NCBI GenBank assembly: GCA_036555105.1 | Contig: DATBMA010000105.1 | Location: forward strand, 1-24,031 | Direction of reading: 5' to 3' | Origin: DATBMA01 sp036555105 | GTDB taxonomy: Bacteria > Actinomycetota > Acidimicrobiia > Spongiisociales > ZC4RG35 | Length of the DNA stretch: 24,031 bases | Part shown: positions 8,005-16,210 of the stretch, piece by piece | How the letters are laid out: each line of letters opens with the position of its first letter | How positions within the stretch are numbered: the stretch's first letter is position 1 | Translations under genes and position numbers: made by a program | The notes under the pieces: model-generated | What the model was told of the DNA's origin: nothing | The model's database searches: none | The model's input: only the letters and a program-made list of their open reading frames with translations

Positions 8005-8376
8005 GTGACCACAGAACCAGCCGCGCCGGCCGCCATGAACCCATGGTGGGTGCTGGCCGGCGCAGCCACGCTGGGCATCGTCAACCTGGGGATGTTCGCC
8101 CTCTCCGGAAACCTGGGCTTCCCGCTCTACTTGGCGACGGTCCCGGCGGTGGTCGTTCTGGCGGTGCTGACCCGCAAGCGACGCGACTTCGTCACCGGCG
8201 TCGTGGTGGGATTCGGGGTGCTGACCCTGATCTCACTTGGGGCCTGCACCATCACCGGTGACACCGACCCGCCGACACAGGTATTCACCGGCTACATCGG
8301 CTATCCGGCCTTGCTGGGGCTGGCGGCCCTGGTGGTGCTGGTGACGTGGCTGGCCCGAAGGGGCCGGGCCCGCTGA
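8005..8376 (+). CDS. Small integral membrane protein, three TM helices
   Basis: This 123-residue protein has a short Ala/Pro N-terminus and then three hydrophobic segments: about residues 14-46 (perhaps one long or two short helices, WWVLAGAATLGIVNLGMF and LYLATVPAVVVLAVLT), 60-80 (VTGVVVGFGVLTLISLGA) and 95-117 (IGYPALLGLAALVVLVTWLA). A basic RKRRD loop and a basic RRGRAR tail mark cytoplasmic sides. No family or catalytic motif was recognised. It is divergent from maeB, and GTG 8005 is supported by the upstream -10 box. Confidence 0.7.
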   Translation: MTTEPAAPAAMNPWWVLAGAATLGIVNLGMFALSGNLGFPLYLATVPAVVVLAVLTRKRRDFVTGVVVGFGVLTLISLGACTITGDTDPPTQVFTGYIGYPALLGLAALVVLVTWLARRGRAR

Positions 8377-8423
8377 CGGCCGGCTATTCCTCCAAAACCC
8401 CGGTTCTGCGAGACTCGCGGGAG

Positions 8424-8711
8424 ATGGCAGGCGAGAACGGCTACAAGGTGATGCAGGGCTGGAGAGTCGGCCATGCCCCCGAGGAGTCGACCACCCGATC
8501 CGGGCTCCTGGTCCCGGTCGGGACCAAAGACGGCAATGACGCCCTCACCTTGGTGGACGTCAGGACCGGTCAGCGTTTCTGGGCAGTGCCATCCGGGGCG
8601 TGGCGCTTCATCTGGCCACCGACGGGCAAACCCGTCGTGGCCGTGCGAGAGTCGCAGATCATCGCCGAAGAGGAGCTCACCCACGTGACGGCGGAGGGCC
8701 AGTATCTCTAG
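8424..8711 (+). CDS. Hypothetical protein upstream of hflX
   Basis: From ATG 8424 the product is 95 residues with no membrane segment. Its middle part (SGLLVPVGTKDGNDALTLVD, then RTGQRFWAVPSGAWRFIW) looks like a small beta-rich soluble domain with several Trp. The C-terminus ends EEELTHVTAEGQYL. A GGGAG directly abuts the ATG, so ATG 8451 behind AAGG is an alternative start. It lies 12 bp before the hflX start and may share its mRNA. No homologue was recognised. The reverse strand is also open here, but its composition is less protein-like. Confidence 0.5.
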   Translation: MAGENGYKVMQGWRVGHAPEESTTRSGLLVPVGTKDGNDALTLVDVRTGQRFWAVPSGAWRFIWPPTGKPVVAVRESQIIAEEELTHVTAEGQYL

Positions 8712-8722
8712 GGGGCTCCGGC

Positions 8723-10105
8723 GTGAGTGAGTTGCTCGAGGAAAACCCCTCCGGCCGGACTGGAGCCGATCGTTACGGTGAGCCGGTGACCACCCCAGCG
8801 GTCAATCGCCCTCGCCGGCAGAGCCGGCGCCTCACTGCCACCGTCACCGACCTCGGAGTTGGACGTCAACGCGCGTTCCTGATCGGGGTGCAGCTCCCCG
8901 GAGTCGGCATGGCCGAGGCAGAGAGATCATTGGAGGAACTGGCCCTTCTGACCGACACAGCCGGCTCCGACGCCATCGACCGCGAGCTCGTGCGACGCCC
9001 GGTCCCGGATGCCGCATATCTGATCGGCAAGGGCAAGGCCTCCGATCTGGCTGCAGCCACGAATGCGCTCGACATCGATGTGGTCGTGGTGGACGCCGGG
9101 CTGAGCCCGGCCCAGCAGCGCAACCTCCAGAAGCTCTTCGGATGCGACGTCGTCGATCGTGAGGCGCTCATCCTCGACATCTTCGCCCAGCACGCCCACA
9201 GCAAGATCGGATCACTGCAAGTGGAGCTCGCCCTCCTTCGCTACCGCCTGCCGAGGCTACGGGGGAGGGGGACCGAGCTCTCCCAGCAGGCCGGGGGAAT
9301 CGGCACCCGGGGTCCCGGTGAGACCAAGCTCGAGTCGGATCGGCGACGGATCGAACAGCGCATCACCCGACTGGAGAAGGAGCTGAAAGACGTGGCGCGC
9401 TCACGGACCACCCAGCGCAAGGCGCGGCGTCGCAACGAGGTGCCCCAGGTAGCTCTGGTCGGCTACACGAATGCCGGCAAGTCGACCCTGATCAACCGGC
9501 TCACCGCCGCCGACGTGCTGGTTGAGAACCGCCTCTTCTCAACTCTCGACAGCACCGCAAGACGCCTGCGGCTGCCCGACGGGCGGCATGTCGTCTTGAG
9601 CGACACCGTCGGCTTCATCCGTCACCTCCCCCATCATCTGGTCGAGGCATTCCGTTCGACCCTGGAGGACGTGGAACAAGCCGATGTGCTCATACACGTC
9701 GTCGATGCATCCGACCCCGATCCCGACCGGCAGGTGGAAGCGGTGCGGGAAGTGCTCTCAGAGATAGGCGCCGCCGAAGTCCCGGAGTTGATTGCCCTCA
9801 ACAAGGCCGACGCTGCAGAGCCGGCCCAGCTGGCTCGGCTTGCCAATGTCTATCCCAACGCGGTCGTGGTGTCGGCCCATGTGGGAACCGGCATGGAGCA
9901 GCTTCTCGACCGACTATCGACCCTGGTTGAGTCGGACCGAACGATTGTCAGGCTCGAGATCCCCTACGCCCGCAGTGATCTGGTAGCGGCCGCTCACCGA
10001 GACGGCGAGGTCCTGGCAGAGAAGCACGACGACTCGGGCGCCATCCTCGAGGTCCGGCTGCCCAAGGCCAGCCTGGCGGCCTACGCCGAATTCGTCAGCG
10101 GATAG
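8723..10105 (+). CDS. hflX: HflX, ribosome-associated GTPase
   Basis: HflX binds the 50S subunit and, in studied bacteria, splits stalled or stress-inactivated ribosomes. The protein has the N-terminal HflX domain with YLIGKGKASDLA and VVVDAGLSPAQQRNLQKLFG. The hallmark linker DIFAQHAHSKIGSLQVELA, then GGIGTRGPGETKLESDRR, precedes the G domain: G1 GYTNAGKST, G2 region FSTLDSTARR, G3 DTVG, G4 NKAD, G5 SAHVGTG. GTG 8723 gives 460 residues. A second GTG at 8786, with TACGGT 6 nt before it, would give 439 residues and may be the true start, because the sequence before it is not conserved in the family. The 3' end overlaps the convergent ppgK by 11 bp. Confidence 0.95.
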   Translation: MSELLEENPSGRTGADRYGEPVTTPAVNRPRRQSRRLTATVTDLGVGRQRAFLIGVQLPGVGMAEAERSLEELALLTDTAGSDAIDRELVRRPVPDAAYLIGKGKASDLAAATNALDIDVVVVDAGLSPAQQRNLQKLFGCDVVDREALILDIFAQHAHSKIGSLQVELALLRYRLPRLRGRGTELSQQAGGIGTRGPGETKLESDRRRIEQRITRLEKELKDVARSRTTQRKARRRNEVPQVALVGYTNAGKSTLINRLTAADVLVENRLFSTLDSTARRLRLPDGRHVVLSDTVGFIRHLPHHLVEAFRSTLEDVEQADVLIHVVDASDPDPDRQVEAVREVLSEIGAAEVPELIALNKADAAEPAQLARLANVYPNAVVVSAHVGTGMEQLLDRLSTLVESDRTIVRLEIPYARSDLVAAAHRDGEVLAEKHDDSGAILEVRLPKASLAAYAEFVSG

Positions 10106-10841
10106 AGCGGGCAGCAGCCATGGCGGCGCCGACTATCCCGGCTTCGTTCTCCAGGAGCGCCGCCACGGTCTTGACCGGCACGGTGAGAAAGTCCTGGAAC
10201 TTGGCGAAGCGCCTGGCAACTCCTCCTCCGATGATGAACAGGTCGGGTGACAGGACCTGCTCGAGGTGATGGAGCAGACGATCGACTCTGCGGCCCCAAT
10301 CCTCCCAGGTCAGATCCTCGTCCGACCTCACCCTGGCCGCGGCCCATTGTTCTACGGGGCGGAAGCCGGCCAGCTCGATGTGACCGAACTCGGTATTGGG
10401 GACCAGGCGGCCGTCACTGAAGAGCGCCGATCCGATGCCGGTACCAAAAGTGAGGACCAGCACAACCCCTCGCTCCCCTGCGCCCGCCCCGAAGGCCATC
10501 TCCGCCATCCCGGCCGCGTCTGCGTCGTTGATGACGGTGATGCGCTCACCGGTGACTCGCCCAAACAGCCCGGCGGCGTCATATCCGATCCAGGCGGTAT
10601 CGACATTGGCTGCACTCCAAGTCACCCCTCCCTTGACGATCGCCGGGAAGGTGCAGCCGATGGGCCCCCTGTAGGCAAAGTGAGAAGCGACCTCCGCCAC
10701 CGCGTTGGCTACGTCGGGGGGGAGCGAAGGCTGCGGAGTCGGCACCTTGAAACGCTCTGCCAGCAGCAGACCGGTCTCGGGCTCGACCAGGTTGCCTTTG
10801 ATTCCCGACCCACCGATGTCGATCCCCAACAGCACTGGCAT
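10095..10841 (-). CDS. ppgK: Polyphosphate glucokinase
   Basis: This 248-residue ROK-type kinase phosphorylates glucose to glucose 6-phosphate using inorganic polyphosphate (often also ATP) and is typical of actinobacteria. Visible motifs are the phosphate-1 loop LGIDIGGSGIKGNLVE at the start, TFPAIVKGGV, the catalytic-Asp region TVINDADAAGMAEMAFG, phosphate-2 LTFGTGIGSALF and the glucose-binding PNTEFGHIEL. Length and absence of the zinc-binding Cys cluster seen in many other ROK kinases fit PpgK. ATG 10841 is supported by a TAGATT box exactly 8 nt upstream. It diverges from gnd, which acts two steps downstream in the pentose-phosphate pathway. Confidence 0.93.
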   Translation of the reverse strand: MPVLLGIDIGGSGIKGNLVEPETGLLLAERFKVPTPQPSLPPDVANAVAEVASHFAYRGPIGCTFPAIVKGGVTWSAANVDTAWIGYDAAGLFGRVTGERITVINDADAAGMAEMAFGAGAGERGVVLVLTFGTGIGSALFSDGRLVPNTEFGHIELAGFRPVEQWAAARVRSDEDLTWEDWGRRVDRLLHHLEQVLSPDLFIIGGGVARRFAKFQDFLTVPVKTVAALLENEAGIVGAAMAAARSIR

Positions 10842-10848
10842 CGGGCGC

Positions 10849-10869
10849 GAATCTACCGGGGTTAGATTC
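10849..10869. promoter_or_regulatory. Symmetric divergent leaderless promoter of ppgK and gnd
   Basis: GAATCTA (10849-10855) and TAGATTC (10863-10869) form a perfect 7-bp inverted repeat around a 7-nt spacer. Each arm contains TAGATT reading outward, and on each side exactly 8 nt separate the box from the start codon (ATG 10841 on minus, ATG 10877 on plus). The gap is thus best explained as two back-to-back -10 elements for leaderless mRNAs. The symmetry may also serve as an operator. Confidence 0.6.
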
Positions 10870-10876
10870 GGCCGAG

Positions 10877-12271
10877 ATGAGTCATGCCGATCTGGGACTG
10901 ATCGGGTTGGGGGTGATGGGCCAGAACCTCGCCCTCAACTTCGCCGACCACGGGAACCGCGTCGCGGTCTACAACCGGCGAGGAGAGATCACCGCCGAAT
11001 ACCTGGCCGGCATGGCTAGCGGCTTTGACGTCGTCGGCGCGGGCTCGATGCACGAGCTCGCTGAGTCGGTCAACCGCCCGCGTCGGATCATGCTCATGGT
11101 GACCGCCGGTCCCGCAGTCGATGCCGTGATCGAACAGCTGGCACCGATGCTCGACTCAGGCGACGTAATCATCGACGGCGGCAACTCGCTTTACACCGAC
11201 ACCGCCAGGAGGGTGGATGAGCTCGCCAGGCGCGGCATCCTCTTCGTTGGAGCCGGAGTCTCGGGGGGAGCGGAGGGAGCGAGGCACGGGCCATCGATCA
11301 TGCCGGGCGGAGCCGGCGAGGCCTGGCCCTTGGTGCAAGGACCCCTCCAAGCGATCGCGGCCAAAGTCGAGGACGGAACGCCTTGCTGCGACTGGATCGG
11401 GCCTGGAGGATCCGGTCATTTCGTGAAGATGGTGCACAACGGGATCGAGTACGGGGACATGCAGGTGATCGCCGAGGCCTACCACCTGCTCCTGGCTGCG
11501 GGCCGCTCCCACGCGCAGATGAGCGAGACCTTCCGCCGCTTCGGTGAGGGGGTGCTCGACTCGTTCCTCATCGACATCACCGCCGAGATATTGCAGGTCG
11601 AGGAGACGCCCGGTGTGCCACTCGTCACGACGATCCTCGATGCCGCCGGACAGAAGGGGACGGGCAAGTGGACGGTCGATGCCTCCATGGAGCTGGCCCA
11701 GCCTGTCACCCTCATCGCCGAGGCGGTCTACGCCAGGATGGTCTCCGCCCGAAAAGAGGAGCGGGTGTTGGCCTCGGAGTTCCTGGCCGGTCCCGCCGGC
11801 ATCGGGGAACTGGACGACAGCGATCTGGAGCAGGCGCTGTACGCCTCGAAGATCGTCAGCTACGCACAAGGATTCATGCTCCTTGCCTCGGCGTCCGAAG
11901 TCTTCGGCTGGGACCTCGACCTGGGCAGGATCGCCTCACTCTGGCGGGAGGGCTGCATCATCCGGGCGGCGTTCCTCGACGACATAACCGCCGCGTTCGG
12001 ACGGGAACCCCCGCCGGCCAACCTATTGCTCGACCGGTTCTTCGCCGAGGCGCTCGCCAAGGCCCAAACCGGCTGGCGGCGGGTGGCGGCAGCCGCAGTC
12101 GAGGGCGGCATCCCGGTGCCCGCCTATGCCAGCGCCCTCGCCTTCTATGACGGGTACCGGTCGGGACAGTTGCCGGCCAACCTCATCCAGGCCCAACGCG
12201 ACTATTTCGGGGCCCACACATACGAGCGGGTCGATCGGCCCCGGGGTGAATTCGAACACCACCAGTGGTGA
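10877..12271 (+). CDS. gnd: 6-phosphogluconate dehydrogenase, decarboxylating
   Basis: This 464-residue enzyme oxidises 6-phosphogluconate to ribulose 5-phosphate + CO2 with NADP+. Family motifs run in order: nucleotide loop LIGLGVMGQNLALNFADHG, IIDGGNSLYTDTARR, the substrate loop VGAGVSGGAEGARHGPSIMPG, and the catalytic block GGSGHFVKMVHNGIEYGDMQ. The C-terminal helical domain ends in AQRDYFGAHTYERVDR, as in the long (about 470-residue) form. No insertion or missing residue was seen. ATG 10877 has a TAGATT box 8 nt upstream, so it is probably leaderless. It is divergent from ppgK. Confidence 0.96.
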   Translation: MSHADLGLIGLGVMGQNLALNFADHGNRVAVYNRRGEITAEYLAGMASGFDVVGAGSMHELAESVNRPRRIMLMVTAGPAVDAVIEQLAPMLDSGDVIIDGGNSLYTDTARRVDELARRGILFVGAGVSGGAEGARHGPSIMPGGAGEAWPLVQGPLQAIAAKVEDGTPCCDWIGPGGSGHFVKMVHNGIEYGDMQVIAEAYHLLLAAGRSHAQMSETFRRFGEGVLDSFLIDITAEILQVEETPGVPLVTTILDAAGQKGTGKWTVDASMELAQPVTLIAEAVYARMVSARKEERVLASEFLAGPAGIGELDDSDLEQALYASKIVSYAQGFMLLASASEVFGWDLDLGRIASLWREGCIIRAAFLDDITAAFGREPPPANLLLDRFFAEALAKAQTGWRRVAAAAVEGGIPVPAYASALAFYDGYRSGQLPANLIQAQRDYFGAHTYERVDRPRGEFEHHQW

Positions 12272-12272
12272 G

Positions 12273-12327
12273 GTATGTGTCCCCCCGGAGGGGGGAATGC
12301 CGCCTGGGCGGCAAAGGGGGCGGTCCG
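12273..12327 (+). repeat. Extragenic palindromic repeat, unit A
   Basis: Starting 2 bp after the gnd stop, this 55-bp unit reads GTATGTGT, then the hairpin CCCCCCGGAGGGGGG, then ATGCCGCCTGGGCGGCA (second hairpin), then GGGGGCGGTC. The same layout occurs inverted at 12413-12467, and partly at 16643-16665 and 23573-23605. It probably also ends the gnd transcript. Confidence 0.65.
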
Positions 12328-12412
12328 ACCGACCGGCGCCCACCCTGGATCCCTTCCCAAACGTGGTTCCGGAACGATCGCAACCACGGGTCCAACCTGG
12401 CCCCGATTTAGC

Positions 12413-12467
12413 TGACCGCCCCCTCCGCCACTTCGTGCCACCTCCCCCTCCGGGGGAGGACATACAC
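12413..12467 (-). repeat. Extragenic palindromic repeat, unit B (inverted copy of unit A)
   Basis: Read on the minus strand it begins GTGTATGTCC, then CCCCCGGAGGGGG, AGGTGGCACGAAGTGGC and GGAGGGGGCGGTC, closely following unit A. Units A and B thus form a large inverted pair with about 85 bp between them, in the gap between gnd and the aminopeptidase gene. Confidence 0.65.
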
Positions 12468-12509
12468 GCTCCCGGTTACCATCCCGGCTTCCCCGAACGC
12501 GGAGTCTCC

Positions 12510-15107
12510 TTGTCCGACAACCCTTATCGGCTACCTCGCAACGTCCTCCCGGAGCGTTATGACCTGACCTTCGAGCCCGATCTCGAGGCCGGGAGCTTCA
12601 TAGGGTCAGGCCAGGTCACAGTCAACGTCAAGCAGCCGACCGACCGCATCGTCCTGAACGGCGTCGGTATCACGGTCACGGCCGCGGGGCTGGACCGCCA
12701 TGGCGATCGGATCGAAGGGTCGGTCGAGACCGATGCCGATGGGCAGCGGTTGACGATCGTGTTGCCGGGTGAGATCGAGCCGGGACCGGCCTTGCTGGAC
12801 CTTGAATGGACCGGCACCCTGGACGGCCCCCTGGTCGGCTTCTACCGCTCGAAATTCACCGACACCGACGGTATGGAGCGGACGATCGCATCGACCCAGT
12901 TCGAGGCGACCGACGCCAGACGGGCGTTCCCATGTTGGGACGAACCCGATCTCAAGGCCGTCTTCTCGGTGACTCTGGTGGTGCCGGAGGATCTAATGGC
13001 CATCTCGAACACGACCGAGATCGGCCGCGAGGTAGCAGACGGCAAGGCCACTGTCAGGTTCGCCGACACGATGAAGATGTCGACCTACCTGGTGGCGATG
13101 GTGGTTGGCCCATTCGAGGCGACCGAGCCCCTCGACGTCGACGGGGTCCCGGTCAGGGTCATCGCACCTCTCGGCAAGCTCCACCTCTCGCCGTATGCGC
13201 TCGAGTGCGCTGCATTCACTCTCCGGTACCTGCGCGACTACTACGGAATCCCGTATCCGGGCGACAAGCTCGATCACGTTGCCGTGCCTGACTTCGGCTT
13301 CGGGGCGATGGAGAACCTCGGCTGCGTCATCTACCGGGAAGCAGCTCTGCTGCTCGACCTGGCCAATGCGAGCCAAGCCGAGCGGCTGCGGGTGCTCGAT
13401 GTCATCGGGCATGAGACCGCCCACATGTGGTTCGGTGACCTGGTGACGATGGAGTGGTGGGAGGGGATCTGGTTGAACGAGGCATTCGCCACGTTCATGG
13501 AGGTGAAGGCGACAGACGCCTCCCGCCCCGACTGGAAGCGCTGGCTTGCGTTCGGAGCCATCGAGCGACCCTGGGCGTACGGGGTCGATGCCCTGCAGTC
13601 GACCCGCCCGGTGGAGTTCGAGGTGGGCTCACCGGAAGAGGCGAACGAGATGTTCGACGCCCTCACCTACGGCAAGGGCTCGGCGATCCTGCGGATGATG
13701 GAGCAGTACATCGGCGAGGAGGCGTTCAGGCGCGGCGTGGGCGACTATCTCGTTGCTCACGAGCACGCCAACACAGTCACCGCCGATCTTTGGAAGGGCC
13801 TCGACGGCGCCTCCGGAGTAGGGGTGGGCGGAATCATGGACACCTGGATCTTGCAGAGGGGTTTCCCTCAGGTAGAGGTGCGTCTGTCCGGCCCGTCCGT
13901 GACGATCGCCCAGCGGCGCTACCTGACCATTCCCGACGAGTCCGATCAGACCCGCTGGAGGATCCCCATCCAGCTCAGGGGCGCCACCAAGGCAGGCCCG
14001 TTCGAGGAGAAACTGTTGCTGACCGACGATGAGACGACGGTGAGCCTCGACGACGAGGTGGGGTGGTTGACGGCCAATGCCGATGGTTGGGGCTTCTACC
14101 GGACCCTGTACCCGGCCGATCTGCTGCGGTCCTTGGTCGCCAGACTGGGAGAGCTCACACCCCTCGAGCGTTACGTGATCATCGACGACGCCTGGGCGTT
14201 TGTGGAGTCTGGTCAGATGCGGGCCGCTCACTATCTGGAATTGGCATCCGCATACGGCCAGGAGACCGAGCAGTCGATCTGGCAGAGCCTCCTCGTGGGT
14301 CTGGCCGCCCTTCGACATCACGTGGTCAGGCCGGAGGATGTCGAGAGGTTCCAGCAATGGGCGGACCGGCTGATCGGACCGGCTCAAGAGCGGCTTGGGG
14401 TGACGGCAGCAGAGGGGGATGACGACCTAACCAGGCGCCTTCGCGGCCAGCTGGTCGTGGCTCGAGGCCGCTTGGCGGCCCATCAGCCGACCATCGACTT
14501 CTGTCGCAAGATGGCAACCCAGGTGATGAGTGGAGTCAATGGGCTCGACCCCGAGATCGCTCGGGCTGCCCTCTTCGTCACTGGCAGCCACGGGGGTAGA
14601 TCCGAGTACGACCAGTACGTCGCCGCGCACCAGGCGGCCGGTGACCCCCAAGCCGAGTTGCGCTACCTGCAGGCCATCGCCAGCTTCGACGATCCGGACC
14701 TCGTCAAGGAGACGGTGTCGAGATCGCTCGACGGCAGATTCCGCAAGCAGGACGCCACCTTCATGATCGGCTCCACCTTCAGGGTGGAGGCTGGACCGGA
14801 AGCATGGGCGGAGACCCGACGTCGGTGGGACGAGGTCGTCGCCCTGCCTTCCACCACTTTGCGCCGGATGGTGGAAGGCATCTCCGAGCTGTCACAGCCC
14901 GAAGCGGCCGCCGACGTCACCGCGTTCTTTGCGGAGACGCCGGTGCCGGCTGCCACCAAGGCAATCGCCCAGAACCTGGAGCGGTTGAAGGCCAATGTCG
15001 CCCTGCGCGAACGGGAGGGAGGACCCTTGGGAGCGTTCTTGGCCGGGCCTGGGAAGGTCGCACGGTCTCAAAGTCTCGAAGTCTCACGTGAGACAGTGAG
15101 ACCTTGA
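12510..15107 (+). CDS. pepN: M1-family zinc aminopeptidase
   Basis: The protein is 865 residues long and removes N-terminal amino acids from peptides. The exopeptidase motif GAMEN (in GFGAMENLGCV) and the zinc motif HETAHMWFGDLV, then WLNEAFATFMEV (HExxH-18-E), are intact. After the beta-rich N-terminal domain (about 1-190) and the catalytic domain (about 190-440), an ERAP-like helical C-terminal domain extends to the end. TTG 12510 was chosen because GGAG lies 6 nt upstream and the sequence then reads LSDNPYRLPRNVLPERYDL, the usual N-terminus of this family. Upstream codons cross the extragenic repeats and are not protein-like. The last eight or so codons lie inside the 48-bp palindrome shared with rplL. 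Confidence 0.92.
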   Translation: MSDNPYRLPRNVLPERYDLTFEPDLEAGSFIGSGQVTVNVKQPTDRIVLNGVGITVTAAGLDRHGDRIEGSVETDADGQRLTIVLPGEIEPGPALLDLEWTGTLDGPLVGFYRSKFTDTDGMERTIASTQFEATDARRAFPCWDEPDLKAVFSVTLVVPEDLMAISNTTEIGREVADGKATVRFADTMKMSTYLVAMVVGPFEATEPLDVDGVPVRVIAPLGKLHLSPYALECAAFTLRYLRDYYGIPYPGDKLDHVAVPDFGFGAMENLGCVIYREAALLLDLANASQAERLRVLDVIGHETAHMWFGDLVTMEWWEGIWLNEAFATFMEVKATDASRPDWKRWLAFGAIERPWAYGVDALQSTRPVEFEVGSPEEANEMFDALTYGKGSAILRMMEQYIGEEAFRRGVGDYLVAHEHANTVTADLWKGLDGASGVGVGGIMDTWILQRGFPQVEVRLSGPSVTIAQRRYLTIPDESDQTRWRIPIQLRGATKAGPFEEKLLLTDDETTVSLDDEVGWLTANADGWGFYRTLYPADLLRSLVARLGELTPLERYVIIDDAWAFVESGQMRAAHYLELASAYGQETEQSIWQSLLVGLAALRHHVVRPEDVERFQQWADRLIGPAQERLGVTAAEGDDDLTRRLRGQLVVARGRLAAHQPTIDFCRKMATQVMSGVNGLDPEIARAALFVTGSHGGRSEYDQYVAAHQAAGDPQAELRYLQAIASFDDPDLVKETVSRSLDGRFRKQDATFMIGSTFRVEAGPEAWAETRRRWDEVVALPSTTLRRMVEGISELSQPEAAADVTAFFAETPVPAATKAIAQNLERLKANVALREREGGPLGAFLAGPGKVARSQSLEVSRETVRP

Positions 15108-15111
15108 GACC
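15064..15111. terminator. 48-bp bidirectional palindrome between pepN and rplL
   Basis: GGTCTCAAAGTCTC... (15064-15087) pairs with its complement in 15088-15111 with 20 of 24 positions matching and no loop. Each arm contains GTCTC three times. It covers the last codons and stop of pepN and ends exactly at the rplL stop codon, so it most likely terminates both convergent transcripts. Confidence 0.7.
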
Positions 15112-15501
15112 TTATTGCAGTTCGACGGTGGCGCCGGCGCCTTCCAGCTGCGCCTTGGCCTTGTCGGCGGTCCCCTTGTCGACATTCTCGAGCACCGGCT
15201 TGGGTGCTCCGTCGACCAGGTCCTTGGCCTCCTTGAGGCCGAGGCTGGTGAGAGCGCGGACTTCCTTGATCACCTGGATCTTCTGGTCGCCGACGGCGGC
15301 CAGCACCACGGTGAACTCGTCCTTCTCCTCCTCGACCGGAGCCGCGGCTCCCGCTCCGCCACCGGCCACGGCGGCCACCGCCATCGGTGCCGCGGCGGTC
15401 ACGTCAAACCGCTCCTCGAAGGCGTCGAGAAACTCCTTGAGCTCGAGGACAGTCATTTCCTCGAATACGGTCAGCAGGTCGTCCTTGGTCATCTTCGCCA
15501 T
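15112..15501 (-). CDS. rplL: 50S ribosomal protein L7/L12 (bL12)
   Basis: This 129-residue stalk protein recruits translation GTPases to the ribosome. The N-terminal dimerisation domain (MTKDDLLTVFEEMTVLELKE) is followed by an Ala/Gly-rich hinge. The C-terminal domain contains EKDEFTVVLAAVGDQKIQVI, and KEVRALTSLGLKEAKDLVDG with the conserved Lys residues of the factor-binding surface. The length is usual. It begins one base after the rplJ stop and shares its mRNA. Confidence 0.97.
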   Translation of the reverse strand: MAKMTKDDLLTVFEEMTVLELKEFLDAFEERFDVTAAAPMAVAAVAGGGAGAAAPVEEEKDEFTVVLAAVGDQKIQVIKEVRALTSLGLKEAKDLVDGAPKPVLENVDKGTADKAKAQLEGAGATVELQ

Positions 15502-15502
15502 T

Positions 15503-16207
15503 TCATTCCTCCTCTACGGAAGTCGATTCGTCCACTGAAACTGATTCCTCCACCGCGGCTGCCTCGTCCACCGCGGCTGCCTCGTCCGCAGCAGCAGGCT
15601 TCGGCGCATCCGGCTCCTCCACCGCAGCAGGCTCCTCCACCGCAGCAGGCTCCGGCGCCGTCTCGGGCTCGGCCTGAGCCGGCGGCTCGAGGCCCCCCTT
15701 CTTGTCGATCAGTTGGGAGAACATCGAGGCGGCATTGCGGTTGAAGGCCGCCATGAGACCGGCCAGCTTGGAGAGCGGTGCCTTGGCGGCGCCGGCGATC
15801 TTCGACAACAACACCTCGCGCGGCTCGATCTCGGCGAGCTTGGTGATCTGCTCGGGGCGCAGCAGGTCGCCGCCCATTACCCCGGCCTTGAGGACCAGGC
15901 GATCGTTCTCTTTGGCGAAGTCGCGCAGTGCCTTGGCGGTAGCGACCGCATCCTCATTGGCGAAGGCCAGCGCTGTCGGGCCTTCGAGCTTCTCCTCGAG
16001 ACCCTCGATGCCCAAACCATCGGTTGCCCGCCTGGCCAGGGTCATCTTCACGACCTTGTAGTCGGCACCGGTCTTGCGCAGGCTCCGTCGGAGCTCAGCC
16101 AGCTGCTTGACGGTGATGCCGCGGTACTCGGTGAGGAATACGGCCTGAGCCCCCTCGAACTTGTCCTTGATGTCGGCTACCGCTTGGACCTTCTCAGGTC
16201 TCGGCAT
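15503..16207 (-). CDS. rplJ: 50S ribosomal protein L10 (uL10) with a long acidic tail
   Basis: Residues 1 to about 178 are a normal L10: MPRPEKVQAVADIKDKFEGA, FLTEYRGITVKQLAELRR, DYKVVKMTLARRA, then helix 8 that carries L12 dimers. L10 anchors the L12 stalk to 23S rRNA. A tail of about 56 residues rich in Ala, Glu and Pro follows, built from repeats such as PAAVEEP and AAAVDEAAAVEES, where most bacterial L10 proteins end near 165-180. The DNA of the tail shows short tandem repeats of 18-21 bp. AGGAGGAG precedes the ATG. It follows a leader region with a strong hairpin, and rplL is immediately downstream. Confidence 0.95.
   Translation of the reverse strand: MPRPEKVQAVADIKDKFEGAQAVFLTEYRGITVKQLAELRRSLRKTGADYKVVKMTLARRATDGLGIEGLEEKLEGPTALAFANEDAVATAKALRDFAKENDRLVLKAGVMGGDLLRPEQITKLAEIEPREVLLSKIAGAAKAPLSKLAGLMAAFNRNAASMFSQLIDKKGGLEPPAQAEPETAPEPAAVEEPAAVEEPDAPKPAAADEAAAVDEAAAVEESVSVDESTSVEEE
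15506..15680 (-). repeat. Tandem-repeat tract encoding the L10 acidic tail
   Basis: CTCCTCCACCGCAGCAGG occurs twice near 15616-15650 and CTGCCTCGTCC twice near 15560-15590 (plus-strand view). This indicates growth of the tail by short in-frame duplications, since all units are multiples of three. Confidence 0.55.
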
Positions 16208-16210
16208 CCG

